DNA of 37,498 nt from Melghirimyces profundicolus (GTDB lineage Bacteria > Bacillota > Bacilli > Thermoactinomycetales > DSM-45169): contig NZ_QBKR01000029.1 of NCBI RefSeq assembly GCF_003054245.1, positions 1 through 37,498 on the forward strand. Reading direction: 5' to 3'. Each line of letters begins with the position of its first letter. Within the stretch, counting starts at the first letter, position 1. Below are positions 18,068-28,691 of this stretch, piece by piece. Under the pieces are notes generated by a model. It had not been told where the DNA came from and did not search any database. It saw only the letters and a program-made list of their open reading frames with translations. Both the position numbers and the translations under genes were made by a program.

Positions 18068-18479
18068 AAGCGTTGTGAAAAAGTGAGCGGCAGCATTTAC
18101 CCAAAGCCGCTCCGGCTGCACTCACAGAGCACAAGTCTCGCCTGGGTCGCTTCTCTCCCCGGTCTCGCTATGCACTCACAGAGCACAAGTCTCGCCTGGG
18201 TCGCTCGCTCCCCGGTCTCGCTATGCACTCACAGAGCACAAGTCTCGCCTGGGTCGCTCGCTCCCCGGTCTCGCTATGCTGTCCTGCAGAGATGGTTGCA
18301 CTGTCCGCTCCGAATCATCCTGCTGCGGGCAGGGGCAAAACGCCTTCGGATGCAACACAGAGAAGCTTTTGCCCCTGAACGCCCTTGCAGGCTGCTTCTC
18401 CGCTGGGCAGGACAGCAAAGTCGCTATTTCGGGTAAATGCTTCCCCTTTTATCGAAACGAACATTCAATCACAACGCTT
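18068..18479. repeat. 412-bp nested-palindrome element
   Basis: The outer ends are a perfect 11-bp inverted repeat, AAGCGTTGTGA (18068-18078) and TCACAACGCTT (18469-18479). Inside is a second perfect 11-bp pair, AGCATTTACCC (18092-18102) and GGGTAAATGCT (18431-18441). A third pair is 10 bp, GCTGTCCTGC (18278-18287) and GCAGGACAGC (18406-18415). A further arm GGGCAGGGGCAAAA pairs with TTTTGCCCCTG near 18329-18395. A tandem repeat fills the left half. No credible gene is inside. It looks like a miniature transposable element or a large structured RNA. Confidence 0.75.
18118..18277 (+). repeat. Three tandem copies of a 53-54 bp unit
   Basis: Copies at 18118-18171 (54 bp), 18172-18224 and 18225-18277 (53 bp each). 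Copies 2 and 3 are identical; copy 1 differs only at a CTCG/TTCTC site. Each carries GCACTCACAGAGCACAAG and GGTCTCGCTAT. There are no spacers between copies, so this is not a CRISPR array. Confidence 0.9.
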
Positions 18480-18593
18480 CGAAGGGGTTGTCCATTCGAG
18501 TCCTTTCCGATTCTCCTGATTTCTTACGCTTTGATCGCACGGTCAATCCGGGAGAGACTCAAGGAAGGCCGTGAAAGCCCGGTTTGGCGCAAC

Positions 18594-18623
18594 TTGACAG
18601 GGTTTCGGACCGTCTGATACGAT
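18594..18623 (+). promoter_or_regulatory. guaB promoter
   Basis: A perfect TTGACA, an 18-bp spacer and TACGAT, about 50 bases upstream of the guaB start and outside the palindromic element. Confidence 0.7.
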
Positions 18624-18654
18624 TTCAAAAACCTGAAAACGGATCCTGGAATAA

Positions 18655-20130
<1,476 letters not shown>

Positions 20131-20139
20131 CGTTCAATC

Positions 20140-20171
20140 GACAGGGAAGGACTCTTCCCTGTCTTTTTTTT
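20140..20171 (+). terminator. guaB terminator
   Basis: A perfect 10-bp stem (GACAGGGAAG / CTTCCCTGTC), a 4-nt loop and eight T. Confidence 0.92.
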
Positions 20172-20221
20172 GGTGGCGATCCCCCGTTTTTCGTTTTCAA
20201 TTTCCTGCCCATTCGTTACAC

Positions 20222-20230
20222 TGGTATTAT
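20222..20230 (+). promoter_or_regulatory. Possible extended -10 promoter for dacA
   Basis: TGGTATTAT (TGn plus a 5/6 -10 match) lies 58 bases before the start. A second -10-like TATCAT follows at 20241. No convincing -35 is seen. Confidence 0.35.
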
Positions 20231-20287
20231 CGGATAGTGGTATCATTTACCTTCCGGCTTTTTTGGGATATATGACGATGGAACGGG

Positions 20288-21529
20288 GTGGGAAGTCAGG
20301 TGGTCGGCACAAAGAGAAAATCAGTCATCCTCTTTTTTGTTCTGTTGTTGTTCGCGGTCGTGCTTGGACCGGTCCCTGCGGAGGGAGCTTCCTCCGACCA
20401 TCTTCCGGAGATCGAAGCCCGTTCTTACGTTCTCGTGGAGATAAAGACAGGGCGGATCCTGGCCGGATCACGGGAGAACCGGACCTATCCTCCGGCCAGC
20501 CTGACCAAGATCATGACGGAATATCTTGTGTTAAAAGCAGTGAAACAGAACCGGATCCGCTGGGACGATAAAGTGAAAGTTTCCAGCCGCGCGGCGGGGA
20601 TCGGAGAAGCCCAGGTTTACCTTCGAGCCGGGGAAGAACAAACCGTGAAGGAACTGTTCACAGCGGTGGCTGTCTATTCGGCCAACGATGCCGCCGTGGC
20701 ACTGGCGGAGTATATCGCGGGGAGCGAAACGGCATTTGTGGAAAAAATGAACCGGGAAGCGAAACGCCTGGGACTGAAAAAATCCCATTTCACCAACTGC
20801 ACGGGACTTCCAAAACACCGTTACCCGGACCCTCCGGAAATCGAAGGGGGCCATCACATGTCGGCCATGGACATTGCAAACCTGACGCGCCAACTCCTTA
20901 AGGACTATCCCCAGGTGACGGAAATAACCGCACTTCCAACATTCCAGTTCCGTGTCGGTGAGAAGAGGGAAAGAAAGCTGGTCAACCGAAACAAGATGCT
21001 CTTCGATCTCCCTTACCATTACGAAGGGGTGAACGGGGTGAAGACCGGTTTTACCACCCGGGCGGGATACAACTTTGTCGGATCGGCCGACAAAAAGGGA
21101 ATGCAGGTGGTGACGGTGGTGATGGGGACCGACTCCGATCGCCGCAGGTTCACGGAAACAAAAAAGCTCCTCGATTACGCGTATGAACAATACCGGATGG
21201 CACCGATCCTGAGTAAAGGAAAGATCATTCCCGGTCATGATCGGGTTTCGGTACGGGGCGGGGCTGAGACCCAGGTCCCCATCGTCCTGGAGGAAACGCG
21301 TGTTCTTCCGGTTCGCTCCGGAGACGATAACTACAGTGTCCGGGTGAACTTGAAAAACCACCTGGGCGCTCCGGTGGAGGCCGGAACGGTGGTGGGAAAA
21401 GCTCACATCCTGCATGAAGGAAGAAAAATCCAGGATGTTCCGCCTGTGCGCATGGTGGCGAAAGAGAGCGTGGAAGAAGCCGGCTGGATTACGCTTATAT
21501 TCCGGTTCGTGTCCGGATGGTTCCGGTGA
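20288..21529 (+). CDS. dacA: D-alanyl-D-alanine carboxypeptidase (PBP5 type)
   Basis: A 413-residue low-molecular-weight penicillin-binding protein that trims the terminal D-Ala of peptidoglycan pentapeptides outside the membrane. It has a signal peptide (about 1-33, 'ILFFVLLLFAVVLGPVPAEGA'-type core). The active site is S71xxK ('SLTK'), S131-A-N and K252-T-G. A beta-rich C-terminal PBP5 domain follows, and a final amphipathic helix 'WITLIFRFVSGWFR' anchors it to the membrane. GTG 20288 is used; an in-frame GTG four codons later has slightly better ribosome-site spacing. Confidence 0.95.
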   Translation: MGSQVVGTKRKSVILFFVLLLFAVVLGPVPAEGASSDHLPEIEARSYVLVEIKTGRILAGSRENRTYPPASLTKIMTEYLVLKAVKQNRIRWDDKVKVSSRAAGIGEAQVYLRAGEEQTVKELFTAVAVYSANDAAVALAEYIAGSETAFVEKMNREAKRLGLKKSHFTNCTGLPKHRYPDPPEIEGGHHMSAMDIANLTRQLLKDYPQVTEITALPTFQFRVGEKRERKLVNRNKMLFDLPYHYEGVNGVKTGFTTRAGYNFVGSADKKGMQVVTVVMGTDSDRRRFTETKKLLDYAYEQYRMAPILSKGKIIPGHDRVSVRGGAETQVPIVLEETRVLPVRSGDDNYSVRVNLKNHLGAPVEAGTVVGKAHILHEGRKIQDVPPVRMVAKESVEEAGWITLIFRFVSGWFR

Positions 21530-21551
21530 CGGAAGGGTGCCGGCGGCCGTA

Positions 21552-21580
21552 TTGCCAAGGCGCGAGGGTTTCGATACAAT
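21552..21580 (+). promoter_or_regulatory. pdxS promoter
   Basis: TTGCCA, a 17-bp spacer and TACAAT (5/6 match at both elements), 47 bases before pdxS. It indicates transcription independent of dacA. Confidence 0.7.
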
Positions 21581-21626
21581 GAAATTTATGAACCAGGGAT
21601 TCCGGGAAAACTAGGAGGAAGAGATC

Positions 21627-22529
21627 ATGACTGATAAACCTCACGGCTTTGCCACTGGCACGGACCGCGTAAAGCGCGGAATGGCCGAGATGCAAAAGGG
21701 CGGCGTGATCATGGACGTCGTCAATGCCGAACAGGCCAAAATCGCCGAAGAGGCGGGGGCTGTCGCCGTGATGGCGCTGGAACGGGTTCCGGCGGACATT
21801 CGCGCAGCCGGCGGGGTGGCCCGCATGGCGGATCCCCGCATCATCGAAGAAGTGATGAATGCCGTCACCATTCCCGTCATGGCCAAAGCACGGATCGGCC
21901 ATTTCGTGGAAGCCCGTCTGTTGGAAGCGATGGGTGTGGACTACATCGATGAAAGCGAAGTGCTTACCCCGGCCGATGATAAATATCACATTGACAAAAG
22001 CCGGTTCACCGTTCCCTTCGTCTGCGGTGCCCGCAATCTCGGAGAGGCTCTCCGCAGGATCGGGGAAGGCGCCTCCATGATCCGGACCAAAGGGGAGCCG
22101 GGTACGGGAAATGTGGTGGAAGCGGTCAAGCACATGCGGGAAATGATGAGTCAGATCCGCAAAGTGCAAAACATGTCCCGTGATGAACTGATGGCGGAAG
22201 CCAAAAACCTGGGTGCTCCCTATGAGTTGTTGCTGGAGGTCCATGAAAAGGGACGTCTCCCGGTGGTCAATTTCGCGGCCGGCGGTGTGGCGACTCCGGC
22301 TGATGCCGCTCTCATGATGCACTTAGGCTGCGACGGGGTCTTTGTCGGCTCCGGCATTTTCAAATCGGAAAACCCGGCCAAATACGCCCGGGCCATCGTG
22401 GAGGCGACGACTCATTACGAGGATTTCGGCCGGATTGTGGAACTGTCCAAGAACCTGGGCACCGCCATGCCGGGAATCGAAATCTCGACACTGGAACCGG
22501 CCAACCGTATGCAGGAGCGAGGTTGGTAA
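21627..22529 (+). CDS. pdxS: Pyridoxal 5'-phosphate synthase subunit PdxS
   Basis: A 300-residue synthase subunit that makes PLP from ribose 5-phosphate, glyceraldehyde 3-phosphate and ammonia supplied by PdxT. The (beta/alpha)8 barrel has the catalytic lysines in '[13 protein letters not shown]' (K87 here) and '[11 protein letters not shown]' (K155). The phosphate site '[27 protein letters not shown]' is intact. It forms a dodecamer in the family. TAGGAGG ribosome site. pdxT follows after about 20 bases. Confidence 0.97.
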   Translation: MTDKPHGFATGTDRVKRGMAEMQKGGVIMDVVNAEQAKIAEEAGAVAVMALERVPADIRAAGGVARMADPRIIEEVMNAVTIPVMAKARIGHFVEARLLEAMGVDYIDESEVLTPADDKYHIDKSRFTVPFVCGARNLGEALRRIGEGASMIRTKGEPGTGNVVEAVKHMREMMSQIRKVQNMSRDELMAEAKNLGAPYELLLEVHEKGRLPVVNFAAGGVATPADAALMMHLGCDGVFVGSGIFKSENPAKYARAIVEATTHYEDFGRIVELSKNLGTAMPGIEISTLEPANRMQERGW

Positions 22530-22550
22530 CCAGCGTCCGGGGGGATGGTT

Positions 22551-23138
22551 ATGAAAATCGGTGTTCTAGCCCTGCAGGGGGCAGTGAGGGAACATGTGAA
22601 GATGCTGGAGATGGCCGGGGCGGAAGCGTCACCCGTCAAGCGGCCCGAGGACCTGGAAGAGCTGGACGGTCTGGTGATGCCCGGGGGGGAATCCACCACC
22701 ATCAGCAAATTGATGCACCAATACGATCTGATGGAGCCCGTGCGGCAGATGGGGCGCTCGGGAAAACCCCTTTTCGGAACCTGCGCCGGGTTGATTCTGC
22801 TGGCACGACGGATCGAAGGAACGGAGGATTCCCATCTGGGGTTGATGGATATCACGGTCCGAAGAAACGCATTTGGCCGGCAGCGGGAAAGCTTCGAAGC
22901 GCGGATGGACATCTCCGGGGTGGCCGACGATTACGAGGCGGTTTTCATCCGGGCTCCCTATATCACGGAAACCGGCCCCGAAGTGGAAGTGCTGAGTTCA
23001 CTCGGAGACCGGATCGTCGTGGTCCGCCAAAAACACCTTCTGGGTGCGGCTTTCCACCCGGAATTGACGGAGGATATCCGGCTTCACTCCCATTTTGTGA
23101 AGATGGTCCGGGATTCCCGGGCAACGCCTGTCATCTGA
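22551..23138 (+). CDS. pdxT: Pyridoxal 5'-phosphate synthase glutaminase subunit PdxT
   Basis: A 195-residue class I glutamine amidotransferase that feeds ammonia to PdxS. The catalytic cysteine is C78 in 'FGTCAGLILLA', with H169 and E171 in 'FHPELT'; the N-terminal 'VMPGGESTTI' loop is conserved. ATG 22551 ('MKIGVLALQGAV') is chosen because the G-run ribosome site then has normal spacing. An ATG two codons upstream would abut that site. Confidence 0.95.
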   Translation: MKIGVLALQGAVREHVKMLEMAGAEASPVKRPEDLEELDGLVMPGGESTTISKLMHQYDLMEPVRQMGRSGKPLFGTCAGLILLARRIEGTEDSHLGLMDITVRRNAFGRQRESFEARMDISGVADDYEAVFIRAPYITETGPEVEVLSSLGDRIVVVRQKHLLGAAFHPELTEDIRLHSHFVKMVRDSRATPVI

Positions 23139-23224
23139 TTCGACACACGACTGGAAAATTCGAACGGACAGTGATTCCTTCTTTGCCGGATGGGAACTGG
23201 AGCGCGGCCTAACACGATCCAGTA

Positions 23225-24819
<1,595 letters not shown>

Positions 24820-24821
24820 GA

Positions 24822-24843
24822 AGAGGGCCTCTTCAGGCCCTCT
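24822..24843 (+). terminator. Weak serS terminator
   Basis: A perfect 9-bp stem (AGAGGGCCT / AGGCCCTCT) directly after the stop, but with almost no T-run. The -35 of the next promoter begins at its foot. Confidence 0.5.
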
Positions 24844-24871
24844 TGACTTCCCATGGGGATCTCCCTATAAT
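24843..24871 (+). promoter_or_regulatory. tRNA-Ser(UGA) promoter
   Basis: TTGACT, a 17-bp spacer and a perfect TATAAT, 17 bases before the tRNA. Confidence 0.88.
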
Positions 24872-24888
24872 TTAAAGTTGTACTATAG

Positions 24889-24978
24889 GGAGAGGTGGCC
24901 GAGTGGTTTAAGGCAGCGGTCTTGAAAACCGCCGAGGGTTGATCCCCTCCGTGGGTTCGAATCCCACCCTCTCTGCCA
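24889..24978 (+). tRNA. tRNA-Ser, anticodon TGA
   Basis: 90 nt, a long-variable-arm class II tRNA. The anticodon loop CTTGAAA gives TGA. T arm GTGGGTTCGAATCCCAC; discriminator G and an encoded CCA. The acceptor stem GGAGAGG / CCTCTCT has a G1-U72 wobble at the first pair, unlike the second tRNA-Ser in this window. Confidence 0.97.
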
Positions 24979-25051
24979 TTCGGATCCAACGTTCGGGCGA
25001 TGCATCAAGTGATTCTGCAAAAAGTCGCACGTTCGGGCGTCTTTTACAATC

Positions 25052-25091
25052 AAGAAACCGCTCACCCATTGGGTGAGCGGTTTCTTATTAT
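25052..25091 (+). terminator. Terminator after tRNA-Ser
   Basis: A near-perfect 15-17 bp stem (AAGAAACCGCTCACC / GGTGAGCGGTTTCTT) is followed by ATTATTTT. Confidence 0.88.
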
Positions 25092-25298
25092 TTTGGAAAC
25101 AGCAATGAAGTCAATATAAATAATCCCATCCCGGTTAAATCGGTGAGGTTCACAAATCTTGTGCCTGAACAGGAACAAAGATTCTGTCTCCGCACCTCTT
25201 CCCTTTCTTTACATAGGATGTATTGGGCGCATGCCACTGTCTCGGTGGTTGACATTCGCGATGCATCGATCATCTCCGTCTGGGAGGGAATAAACAAA

Positions 25299-27140
25299 AT
25301 GTGCGGTATGACCGGTTGGATCGACTGGAATCAAGACCTGAGCCGGGAACGGGAAGTCTTGGAACGAATGAATGGGCGGTTGGTTTCCCGGGGACCGGAT
25401 GCCGAAGGAATCTGGCTTTCCCAGAGAGCCGGGTTGTGTCATCGCCGGTTGATCGTGATCGACCCGGAAGGCGGTTCCCAGCCGATGGTCCGGCGGTACG
25501 GAAACCGGAACCTGGTGATCACATACAACGGTGAATTGTACAACATGAAAGAGCTGACCGAAAAACTGCAGTCCCGGGGACATGTACTCTACAGCCGATC
25601 GGACACGGAACTGATCCTGGCCTCCTACGCCGAATGGGGAGTGGATGCCCCGAAACATCTCAACGGGATCTTTGCTTTTGCCATCTGGGATGAGGCGGAA
25701 GAGAGTTTGTTTATAGCACGGGACCGGATCGGGGTCAAGCCGCTGTTTTACGTGGAACAGGAGGGGCGGATTTTATTTGCCTCGGAATTGAAAGCCCTCC
25801 TGGCCCATCCGGATGTGTCTCCGCGGCTGGATGATGATGGCCTGGCGGAAGTCCTGGTGATGGGTCCGTCCCGGACGCCGGGACACGGTGTGTTCAAAGG
25901 GGTGAAAGAGCTCTGGCCGGGTATGTGGATGAAAGCGAAGGCGGATCGGATCATCAGACAAAGGTATTGGTCCCTGGAAAGCCGCCCCCACGAAGACGGA
26001 CCCGACCGGACGGTGGAGCGCGTCCGGGAACTGTTCACCGATGCGGTGCGGCGCCAGCTGGTATCCGATGTGCCCGTTGGAACCATGTTGTCAGGGGGTC
26101 TCGACTCCAGTGCCATTTCCGCCTGCGCCGCCCGACACTTCCAGGAACAGGGGAAAGATCCCCTGGACACGTTCTCCGTCGATTACGTGGGGAATGACCG
26201 GTATTTCAAACCGAATGAATTCCAACCCAATGCCGATGCCCCCTGGGTGAAAAAAATGTCAAAGCATCTTTCCTCCCGGCATCACAATATCCTTATTGAT
26301 ACCGAAGATCTGGTACCCGCTTTGGATACGGCGCTTCGGGCCCGAGACCTCCCCGGGATGGCGGACGTCGACTCATCTCTTTATCTTTTCTGCAGGGAAA
26401 TCAAAAAAAAGGCCACAGTCGTTCTGTCAGGGGAGTGTGCCGATGAAGTGTTCGGCGGGTACCCCTGGTTCCACCGGGCGGAAATGATCCAAGAAGGTAC
26501 CTTTCCCTGGGCTCGGATGACGAAAGAGAAGATCCGGTTCCTGTCTCCGGAGGTGGTAAAGAAAATCCGACCCCTCGAATATGTGGAGGACCGGTACAAC
26601 GATGCCCTCCATGAAGTACCGCGTCTTCCGGGGGAAAGTGCGGAGGAGGCGAGAATCCGGGAGATATTCTATCTCAACCTGACCCGTTGGATGCCGACCC
26701 TCCTCGATCGGAAAGATCGCATGAGCATGGCGGTGGGTTTGGAGGTGCGGGTTCCTTTTTGTGACCATCACCTGGTGGAGTATGTCTGGAATGTCCCTTG
26801 GAGCATGAAACGGGCGGGAGGACGGGAAAAGGGTCTGTTCCGCCAAGCGATGGCCGGATGGCTTCCGGATGAGGTGCTCTGGAGAAAAAAGAGTCCCTAC
26901 CCCAAAACCCACAACCCGTTTTACCTGGAAGCCGTCCGCCGGCGAGTTCTTCACATTATCGGGGATCGGACTTCACCGGTGGTGGAGTTATTGGACAGGT
27001 CGGCGCTGCGGTGTTTTGCCGAAAAGGATCTTACCGGTGTCCACCTGCCCTGGTTCGGACAACTGATGAACGTTCCCCAGTTGTTCGCGTTTATCATCCA
27101 GCTGGATTTGTGGATGAGGGAATACGACGTGAAGGTTTAA
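25299..27140 (+). CDS. asnB: Asparagine synthetase (glutamine-hydrolysing)
   Basis: A 613-residue enzyme converting aspartate, glutamine and ATP to asparagine. ATG 25299 places the nucleophile as Cys2 ('MCGMTGW') and follows GGGAGGG. The glutaminase domain (1-about 210) includes 'RGPDAEGIW' and 'YNGELYN'. The synthetase domain has the PP-loop 'SGGLDSS' (S265 onward). The length and the N-terminal 'MCGMTGWIDW' resemble B. subtilis AsnO, the sporulation-associated paralogue. Monocistronic, with a 200-base leader in which I see no clear promoter. It is not part of the B. subtilis origin layout, so it was inserted here. Confidence 0.93.
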   Translation: MCGMTGWIDWNQDLSREREVLERMNGRLVSRGPDAEGIWLSQRAGLCHRRLIVIDPEGGSQPMVRRYGNRNLVITYNGELYNMKELTEKLQSRGHVLYSRSDTELILASYAEWGVDAPKHLNGIFAFAIWDEAEESLFIARDRIGVKPLFYVEQEGRILFASELKALLAHPDVSPRLDDDGLAEVLVMGPSRTPGHGVFKGVKELWPGMWMKAKADRIIRQRYWSLESRPHEDGPDRTVERVRELFTDAVRRQLVSDVPVGTMLSGGLDSSAISACAARHFQEQGKDPLDTFSVDYVGNDRYFKPNEFQPNADAPWVKKMSKHLSSRHHNILIDTEDLVPALDTALRARDLPGMADVDSSLYLFCREIKKKATVVLSGECADEVFGGYPWFHRAEMIQEGTFPWARMTKEKIRFLSPEVVKKIRPLEYVEDRYNDALHEVPRLPGESAEEARIREIFYLNLTRWMPTLLDRKDRMSMAVGLEVRVPFCDHHLVEYVWNVPWSMKRAGGREKGLFRQAMAGWLPDEVLWRKKSPYPKTHNPFYLEAVRRRVLHIIGDRTSPVVELLDRSALRCFAEKDLTGVHLPWFGQLMNVPQLFAFIIQLDLWMREYDVKV

Positions 27141-27152
27141 AATGAATGATCG

Positions 27153-27187
27153 AAAAAAAGTCCCTGCCGCAGCCGGCGGGGACTTTT
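27153..27187 (+). terminator. asnB terminator
   Basis: The stem AAAAAGTCCCTGCCG / CGGCGGGGACTTTTT (one T-G pair) with a CAGC loop. The A-run and T-run on its flanks make it able to work in both directions. Confidence 0.88.
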
Positions 27188-27225
27188 TGATCGCCCAAAA
27201 CTTTTGTCGAATTGCTGTTAAAAAA

Positions 27226-27244
27226 CGAACATATGTTCTATAAT
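27226..27244 (+). promoter_or_regulatory. LexA (SOS) box fused to a -10 element
   Basis: CGAACATATGTTCT (27226-27239) matches the Gram-positive LexA consensus CGAACRNRYGTTCG at all fixed positions but the last, and contains a perfect 12-bp palindrome. It abuts and shares one base with a perfect TATAAT (27239-27244). LexA bound there would block RNA polymerase. A good -35 is not evident. Confidence 0.8.
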
Positions 27245-27291
27245 GAAGACAAGGACTGAACCCCAACCCGCCTCCGAAAAGGGGTGTTTCA

Positions 27292-27426
27292 ATGGAAAAG
27301 TGGGTTCAACTGCTGGTGGCGACCGTCTCGCTTTTGCGGCTGCTCATGGAATTGCCGGAGCTCATTTTCAAGTGGAAAAGTCGGTCCCGAAAGAAAGAAC
27401 GGGGAAAAAAACGAAATTTTTTATGA
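27292..27426 (+). CDS. 44-residue membrane peptide, probably SOS-induced
   Basis: ATG 27292 follows AAGGGG. The peptide starts 'MEKWVQLLVATVSLLRLLME', giving one hydrophobic or amphipathic helix (about residues 4-28). It ends with a strongly basic tail rich in K and R ('KWKSRSRKKERGKKRNFL', about 27-44). The gene lies 48 bases downstream of a LexA box overlapping a perfect -10, so it should be induced by DNA damage. Size, topology and control resemble SOS membrane toxins such as TisB or small division inhibitors, but no sequence family is recognised. Its function is inferred from context only. Confidence 0.6.
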   Translation: MEKWVQLLVATVSLLRLLMELPELIFKWKSRSRKKERGKKRNFL

Positions 27427-27485
27427 CGAAGGTGAAGGACCCGTGCCGTCCATCTTCAGGGGCGGCTTTTCCGCCTGTCTTCCCC

Positions 27486-27515
27486 TTGCGGATGCCGTCC
27501 GATCTGTGGTAATCT
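27486..27515 (+). promoter_or_regulatory. Possible tRNA-Arg promoter
   Basis: TTGCGG, an 18-bp spacer and TAATCT, 16 bases before the tRNA. A TATAAC lies just after it. The matches are moderate. Confidence 0.4.
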
Positions 27516-27530
27516 ATAACCTGATATCAT

Positions 27531-27606
27531 ACGCCCGTAGCTCAGTGGATAGAGCAGCGGTTTCCTAAACCGCGTGTCGGAGGTTCGATTCCTCTCGGGC
27601 GTACCA
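27531..27606 (+). tRNA. tRNA-Arg, anticodon CCT
   Basis: 76 nt. Acceptor ACGCCCG / CGGGCGT, anticodon loop TTCCTAA (anticodon CCT, reads AGG), T arm GGAGGTTCGATTCCTC, encoded CCA. Confidence 0.97.
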
Positions 27607-27615
27607 ATGATGATG

Positions 27616-27653
27616 AACGCCTCCCTCTCTTCTTGTCGAGGGAGGCGTTTTTG
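27616..27653 (+). terminator. Terminator after tRNA-Arg
   Basis: A perfect 12-bp stem (AACGCCTCCCTC / GAGGGAGGCGTT) and TTTTGTGT. Confidence 0.88.
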
Positions 27654-27779
27654 TGTGAATGATTTTGGGGGGAGAGCAATCAGTCCTTCAGGGAGGTCCG
27701 GAACCACTGAAGGGAATCCTTGAGGTGATTGGGAAAAATACCAGGAATCCCGTGTCGCGGCAGGAATCGGTGCGCTACA

Positions 27780-27798
27780 AAACGGAATAATTCCGTTT
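27780..27798. promoter_or_regulatory. Zur operator
   Basis: AAACGGAAT-A-ATTCCGTTT is a perfect 9-1-9 palindrome. It follows the Bacillus Zur-box pattern (AATCGTAAT-N-ATTACGATT) in spacing and in most positions. It overlaps the -35 of the znuC promoter, and the operon it controls encodes Zur, so zinc-dependent autorepression is expected. Confidence 0.75.
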
Positions 27799-27825
27799 TA
27801 CAAACCGGTGTTTGTTATTTATAAT
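27797..27825 (+). promoter_or_regulatory. znuC-znuB-zur promoter
   Basis: TTTACA, a 17-bp spacer and a perfect TATAAT. The -35 overlaps the Zur palindrome by two bases. Confidence 0.8.
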
Positions 27826-27889
27826 GGTTACAACCAAGTCGGGAAAAGGAGGATCACCCTGTCATCGAAAGAACGGCGGGTGGTGGAGC

Positions 27890-28645
27890 ATGGGAGAAAC
27901 GGTTTTGAAAATGGAAGGAATCGACTTTTCCTTCGATCATCAAACAGTGTTGGAAGGGGTCGATCTGGAAATTCAAAAAGGCGATTTTTTGGCCTTGGTG
28001 GGTCCCAACGGCTCCGGGAAATCCACCCTCTTGAAGCTGGCGCTCGGCGCCCTGAAACCCGACCGTGGAAAAGTGTCTCTGTTCGGTGTCCCCCTTCGCC
28101 GGTTCCGGGATTGGTCCCGGATCGGATACGTTTCCCAGAAGGCCAACAGCTTCAACCGGGACTTCCCCGCTACCGTTCGGGAAGTGGTGGCTTCCGGGTT
28201 GTACGGCAAGCTGGGGTTGTTCCGCAGGATGAAAAAGGAAGATTGGAAGCGGGTGGAGGAGGCCATCAAGCAGGTGGGACTGGAGAGCCTGTCCCGCCGG
28301 AACATCGGAAAACTTTCCGGAGGGCAGCAGCAGCGGGCGTTCATCGCCCGCGCCCTGGTCAGCGACCCGGAATTCCTGATCCTTGACGAGCCCACCGTGG
28401 GGGTGGACACCCGGTCGGTGGACGAGTTTTATCGCCTGCTCGCTCACCTGCACCGTAAAAAAGGGATGTCTTTGCTGTTGGTGACCCATGACATCGGCGT
28501 GGTGACCACCTATGTGAACCGGATCGCCTGTTTGAACCGTCGCCTTTTTTTCCACGGGGATACGGATGAATTCGTCGGCAGGGAAAAAGAAGTGTTTACC
28601 GCTGCTTACGGCCACCCCGTTCAAGTGGTGGAACACGCACATTGA
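27890..28645 (+). CDS. znuC: Zinc ABC transporter ATP-binding protein
   Basis: A 251-residue ATPase energising high-affinity zinc uptake. Walker A is 'GPNGSGKST', the Q-loop is 'GYVSQKANSFNRDFP', the signature is 'KLSGGQQQR', Walker B is 'EFLILDEPTVGVD', and the switch His is in 'LLVTHDIGVV'. ATG 27890 is chosen because the protein then starts 'MGETVLKMEGIDF' with GGAG upstream. A stronger AAAGGAGG at 27845-27852 has no in-frame start at usable spacing. The family also includes manganese transporters; Zur control and the adjacent zur gene favour zinc. Confidence 0.92.
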   Translation: MGETVLKMEGIDFSFDHQTVLEGVDLEIQKGDFLALVGPNGSGKSTLLKLALGALKPDRGKVSLFGVPLRRFRDWSRIGYVSQKANSFNRDFPATVREVVASGLYGKLGLFRRMKKEDWKRVEEAIKQVGLESLSRRNIGKLSGGQQQRAFIARALVSDPEFLILDEPTVGVDTRSVDEFYRLLAHLHRKKGMSLLLVTHDIGVVTTYVNRIACLNRRLFFHGDTDEFVGREKEVFTAAYGHPVQVVEHAH

Positions 28646-28652
28646 GAAGTCC

Positions 28653-28691
28653 GGAAGGAGGGATGGATGCGGCCCGGCCGCATCCTCTGTT
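28653..28691 (+). promoter_or_regulatory. znuB ribosome site bridged by a hairpin
   Basis: AAGGAGG (28655-28661) is 30 bases from the znuB ATG, too far for normal initiation. Between them lies a perfect palindrome, GGATGCGGCC (28665-28674) and GGCCGCATCC (28676-28685). Folding it would shorten the effective gap to about nine bases and would bury an out-of-frame ATG at 28667 that has ideal linear spacing. Confidence 0.6.

Noticed and set aside
18118-18277. CRISPR array
   Set aside because: Copies are contiguous with no variable spacers, the unit is 53 bp, and no cas genes are present.
18083-18436. 117-codon frame over the tandem repeat
   Set aside because: Its repeated peptide is just the DNA repeat; no ribosome site and no homology.
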